Shown here piece by piece: positions 61,301-64,000 of a stretch of DNA of 64,000 nt. Numbering within the stretch: position 1 is the stretch's first letter; each line of letters starts with the position of its first letter. Position numbers and translations under genes: made by a program. The notes under the pieces are model-generated. The model searched no databases and was not told where the DNA came from. It saw only the letters and a list, made by a program, of their open reading frames with translations. Where the stretch lies: contig NZ_BPIM01000001.1 of the NCBI RefSeq assembly GCF_026004115.1, positions 3,080,501 through 3,144,500 of the forward strand. The letters are read 5' to 3'. This DNA comes from Meiothermus sp. Its GTDB lineage: Bacteria > Deinococcota > Deinococci > Deinococcales > Thermaceae.

Positions 61301-61908
61301 TTGGCCTGATTGACATTACCCGTCGCATCTATCCGGGCGTTCCGGTCTGGCCCGGCGACACAGCATATCGCTACGAACTGACCGCCCAGATAGCCCAGGG
61401 GGATAGCGTAAACGTGGGTAAAATTGCCACCACCACCCACCTGGGCACCCACCTGGATGCCCCCTGGCATTACGTGGAAGCGGGCGGGCGGCTGGAAAGC
61501 GTGCCGCTCTCGGCGCTGGTTGGCCCCTGCCGGGTGGTGGATGCGCGGGGGCAACAAGCGCTTTCGGTGGCCTTTTTGCAAACGGTCGAGCTGGCCGAAC
61601 GTACCCTCTTTTATACCGGGCAGCCCAACGACTGGCCCGCCTTTCCTCAGCAGTTCACCCACGTAGAACCCGAGGCGGCAACCTACCTGGCCTCGAGGGG
61701 CGTCCGGCTCTACGGCACCGACTGCCCCAGCGTAGACCCCCTCACCTCCAAAGACCTCCCCGCCCACAAAGCCTTTGCCGGGGCGGGGGTGTTCATCCTG
61801 GAAGGGCTGGCACTGGACGGTGTGGCTGTGGGAGCCTACGAGTTGATTGCCCTACCGCTAAGGCTCGAGGGCACCGATGCCGCACCGGTGCGGGCCATTT
61901 TGCGCTAG
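61297..61908 (+). CDS. Cyclase-family (kynurenine-formamidase-like) hydrolase
   Basis: 203 residues. The metal motif THLGTHLDAPWHYVEAG (HxGTHxDxPxH) is the signature of the cyclase/KynB family. YPGVPVWPGDTAYRY at the start and GTDCPSVDP match N-formylkynurenine formamidases. Could act in tryptophan breakdown or on another N-acyl or lactone substrate. Coupled to mqnB; tail overlaps the S9 peptidase gene by 4 bases. Confidence 0.9.
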   Translation: MIGLIDITRRIYPGVPVWPGDTAYRYELTAQIAQGDSVNVGKIATTTHLGTHLDAPWHYVEAGGRLESVPLSALVGPCRVVDARGQQALSVAFLQTVELAERTLFYTGQPNDWPAFPQQFTHVEPEAATYLASRGVRLYGTDCPSVDPLTSKDLPAHKAFAGAGVFILEGLALDGVAVGAYELIALPLRLEGTDAAPVRAILR

Positions 61909-63731
61909 AGGCGACGCTCGAGGAAGTCTGCCAGCAGCTTGAAGGTGCGGATCTTGCCCTGGATATCGCCCCCAGGGCCATGCCCTTCGTCGGCAAACTC
62001 GTGGTACTCGAAGTCCTGACCCTCCAGTTTGCCAAGCTGCAAGAGCTTATCGCGGAAGATGCGCGCTTGAGAAATGGGGCAGCGGGGGTCGTTGACGCCG
62101 TGCACAATGAGGATGGGGGCTTTGAGCTGATGGGCGAACTCGATGGCGCTGCGGTCGCGCCACAGAGCATAATCCTGCACGGGGTCGCCCATCTGGGAGC
62201 GGAAATAATACCGGAAGTGTTCCATGTCCTCTTCGTAGAGCTTGTGCAGGTCGGTAATCCCCACCCAGGGCACCCCCACCTTGAAGACCTCCGGCTTCTT
62301 GGTGACGGCCATATAAGTCATAAAGCCCCCAAACGAGCCGCCAAAAATGCCAATACGATTGGGGTCCACAAAAGGCAAGGCTCCTAAGTAGCGAGCACCG
62401 GCTACCACATCTTCCAGGTCACCCCCACCCCAGTCCTTGAGGTTGAGGTCACGCCATTCCACCCCATAGCCGGTCGAGCCGCGAATGTTGGGCTGCAGAA
62501 CCACATACCCCTGGTCTACCAGAAACTGCGCGAAGGGGTCGAAGGCCCGAAAGAACTGTGCGGTAGGGCCGCCGTGCACAATGATCACCGCCGGCAGCCG
62601 CGTACCGGGAGGAATTGTCCTGGGCTGATAGCGCAGGGCGGGCACCTTGCGCCCGTCGTAGCTCTCGTACCAGATATGCTGGTCTTCAACAAAAACCGTG
62701 GGGTTAATGGAGCCATACTCAGCTTCCAGCAGCACCTCGTAGGTATCCTGCTCGAGGTCGTACAAAATTAGCTCGGGGCGCCGGGTAGCCGAGGTGAGCA
62801 ACACCAGCAGCTTGCAATCCCCCAGCACGAAATCGCTACCCGCCGCCACCGCTTCCGGCAGTTTGAGTTCCCTCGTCTGGCCCGATTCCACGTGGTAGAG
62901 CACCGGCAGAATGGCTGCGTGGCGGTTGCGGATGACCGCCAGCCAATCGCCATTTTTGGAAAAGCCAGCGGCGTACTCCTCGGTATCGCTTCGCTCCGGA
63001 CTGAGCCAGCGAACCTCGCCGCCGTCCAGGTTCAAAATCCCCACCCGGCTGTTGCCTAAAGCATCGGAAGTGAAGGCCAGCCGCTTACCATCGGGGTGCC
63101 AGTCGGCCACGGCGTCTTTGGAGCCGTCCTGAATGGAGAGGATTTTGCGGATTTGAGAGCCGTCTGCGCACACGAGGTAGCTATCCTGGTTCTTCAGATT
63201 GGGCGACTCGTTGGAAACCACAGCCAGCCACTCTCCATCAGGACTCCAACCCACCGCATAGGCCGGGGCCTTGAAGTGGGTCAGTTGTTTCCATTTGTGG
63301 GTCTCGTGTTTGAGATCCAGGGTGAACACGTTCATCTGTCCGGCCCGATTCGACATCACCGCCATGCGGGTATTGTCGGGGTGTACTTGCCCGGCGTATT
63401 CCTGCGTAGTGGGGCTATCATTCATCTGAACTACCTGGCCTGTGTCCAGCGCTATCTTGAACAGGTTATTCTGCTCGTCGCCGTCCTTATCCTTGGCGAA
63501 GATAATCTCGGCATCGTCCCGCGTCCAGACAAAACCGGCCCGCAGCTGGCGCGGGGCCTGGCCGTCGGTAAGTTTTTTGACCTTACGGCTCAATAAATCC
63601 AGGGTGTAGAGCTCATAGCGCCCGGTTTTATCCCAATAGAAGGCAATTTTCTGACCGTCCCAACTGGGCGTGACTGCCGCAAAGCTGGGCAGTTGGGCAA
63701 GTTCCTCGAGGGGAATGCGGTTCTCTTTCAC
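61905..63731 (-). CDS. S9-family (prolyl-oligopeptidase/acylaminoacyl) serine peptidase
   Basis: 608 residues, GTG start. N-terminal beta-propeller (TPSWDGQKIAFYWDKTGRYELY, then WSPDGEWLAVVSNE, DWHPDGKRLAFTSDALG) of about 360 residues, then an alpha/beta-hydrolase domain with VIIVHGGPTAQF, nucleophile IGIFGGSFGGFMTYMA, catalytic Asp in HGVNDPRCPI and His in EFADEGHGPGG. Cytoplasmic, no signal peptide. Cleaves short peptides or N-acylated residues. Last 4 bases overlap the cyclase gene. Confidence 0.94.
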   Translation of the reverse strand: MKENRIPLEELAQLPSFAAVTPSWDGQKIAFYWDKTGRYELYTLDLLSRKVKKLTDGQAPRQLRAGFVWTRDDAEIIFAKDKDGDEQNNLFKIALDTGQVVQMNDSPTTQEYAGQVHPDNTRMAVMSNRAGQMNVFTLDLKHETHKWKQLTHFKAPAYAVGWSPDGEWLAVVSNESPNLKNQDSYLVCADGSQIRKILSIQDGSKDAVADWHPDGKRLAFTSDALGNSRVGILNLDGGEVRWLSPERSDTEEYAAGFSKNGDWLAVIRNRHAAILPVLYHVESGQTRELKLPEAVAAGSDFVLGDCKLLVLLTSATRRPELILYDLEQDTYEVLLEAEYGSINPTVFVEDQHIWYESYDGRKVPALRYQPRTIPPGTRLPAVIIVHGGPTAQFFRAFDPFAQFLVDQGYVVLQPNIRGSTGYGVEWRDLNLKDWGGGDLEDVVAGARYLGALPFVDPNRIGIFGGSFGGFMTYMAVTKKPEVFKVGVPWVGITDLHKLYEEDMEHFRYYFRSQMGDPVQDYALWRDRSAIEFAHQLKAPILIVHGVNDPRCPISQARIFRDKLLQLGKLEGQDFEYHEFADEGHGPGGDIQGKIRTFKLLADFLERRL

Positions 63732-63746
63732 TGGGTCAAGTTTAGC

Positions 63747-64000
63747 TCAAAATTGCTCGAGGCCTGTGCGCTGGGCCTTGATGCGCTTGAGCTGGGCCAC
63801 CAGTACAAAACTTACAATGAACAAAAGGGCCCAGGACGTTAGCTTGGAGACGGAAACCATCTGCCAGCCATCGGCCTGGCTGGGGTACTGCCAGGCCCCC
63901 AGGTAGGTCCCGATGTTCTCAGCAATCCAGATGAACGTAGCAACCAGCAAAAACGCCAGCTTGAGGGGCAGCCAGAACGCTTGCACGGGAGCCAGGGCGG
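63747..64000 (-). CDS. C-terminal part of a DUF817 membrane protein, cut by the window edge
   Basis: About 84 residues before the edge; the true start lies beyond 64000. Contains LPLKLAFLLVATFIWIAENIGTYLGAW and SVSKLTSWALLFIVSFVLVAQ, typical of the DUF817 integral-membrane family (unknown role). Sixteen bases separate it from the S9 peptidase gene, probably cotranscribed. Confidence 0.8.
   Translation of the reverse strand, partial: ALAPVQAFWLPLKLAFLLVATFIWIAENIGTYLGAWQYPSQADGWQMVSVSKLTSWALLFIVSFVLVAQLKRIKAQRTGLEQF

Overview
The window looks like a chromosome segment from a thermophilic member of the Deinococcus-Thermus phylum, most likely Meiothermus or a close relative. Reasons: GC-rich DNA, futalosine-route menaquinone synthesis (futalosine hydrolase), TrmFO, a TilS-TadA fusion, starts placed 6-8 bases after a -10 box (leaderless transcripts), and very frequent CTCGAG hexamers. 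The genus call is an inference.

Layout. 1-12 kb: housekeeping genes, mostly minus strand (substrate-binding protein, coaE, rnr, class-III aminotransferase, thioesterase, glmM, trmFO), then a short plus-strand run with a free-standing B12-binding mutase subunit. 12.7-18.4 kb: minus-strand 2-oxoglutarate dehydrogenase operon sucA-sucB-lpd, with a copy of a dispersed ~123-bp repeat before sucA and another before sucB; a third copy lies at 53.5 kb. 19-25.4 kb: pterin dehydratase, rplM-rpsI with promoter and terminator, a DinB-like protein, a beta-helix lipoprotein, then truD and tilS-tadA diverging from an 18-bp gap. 25.5-36.2 kb: an accessory island starting at a tRNA-Ser(CGA) gene. It holds at least five insertion-sequence events, an integrase N-terminal remnant, a PIN-type toxin-antitoxin pair and a LuxR-like regulator/cupin/membrane-protein cluster. 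36-49 kb: carbon metabolism and repair (alpha-glucan phosphorylase, mtnA, ComF-like, ribF, two Nudix enzymes, PEP carboxylase). 48.5-52.3 kb: a peptide-type ABC importer whose binding-protein and permease genes are separated by an array of hairpins. 52.3-58.6 kb: amidase, esterase, two TerC-family proteins (the second behind a yybP-ykoY-type manganese riboswitch) and a PlsY-like/acyl-ACP-reductase-like fusion. 58.6-60.6 kb: an AT-richer cassette with two tiny, mutually similar, cysteine-ended peptide genes upstream of an ABC-2 transporter. 60.6-64 kb: futalosine hydrolase, cyclase-family hydrolase, S9 peptidase and a partial DUF817 protein.

Most unusual items: (1) the two ~20-residue peptides with perfect Shine-Dalgarno sequences, their own promoter with a palindrome, and an adjacent exporter, a candidate undescribed secreted-peptide system; (2) the acyltransferase/acyl-ACP-reductase fusion; (3) the dispersed 123-bp repeat, always in the same orientation relative to a downstream gene; (4) the tandem 38-bp hairpin array inside the transporter locus.
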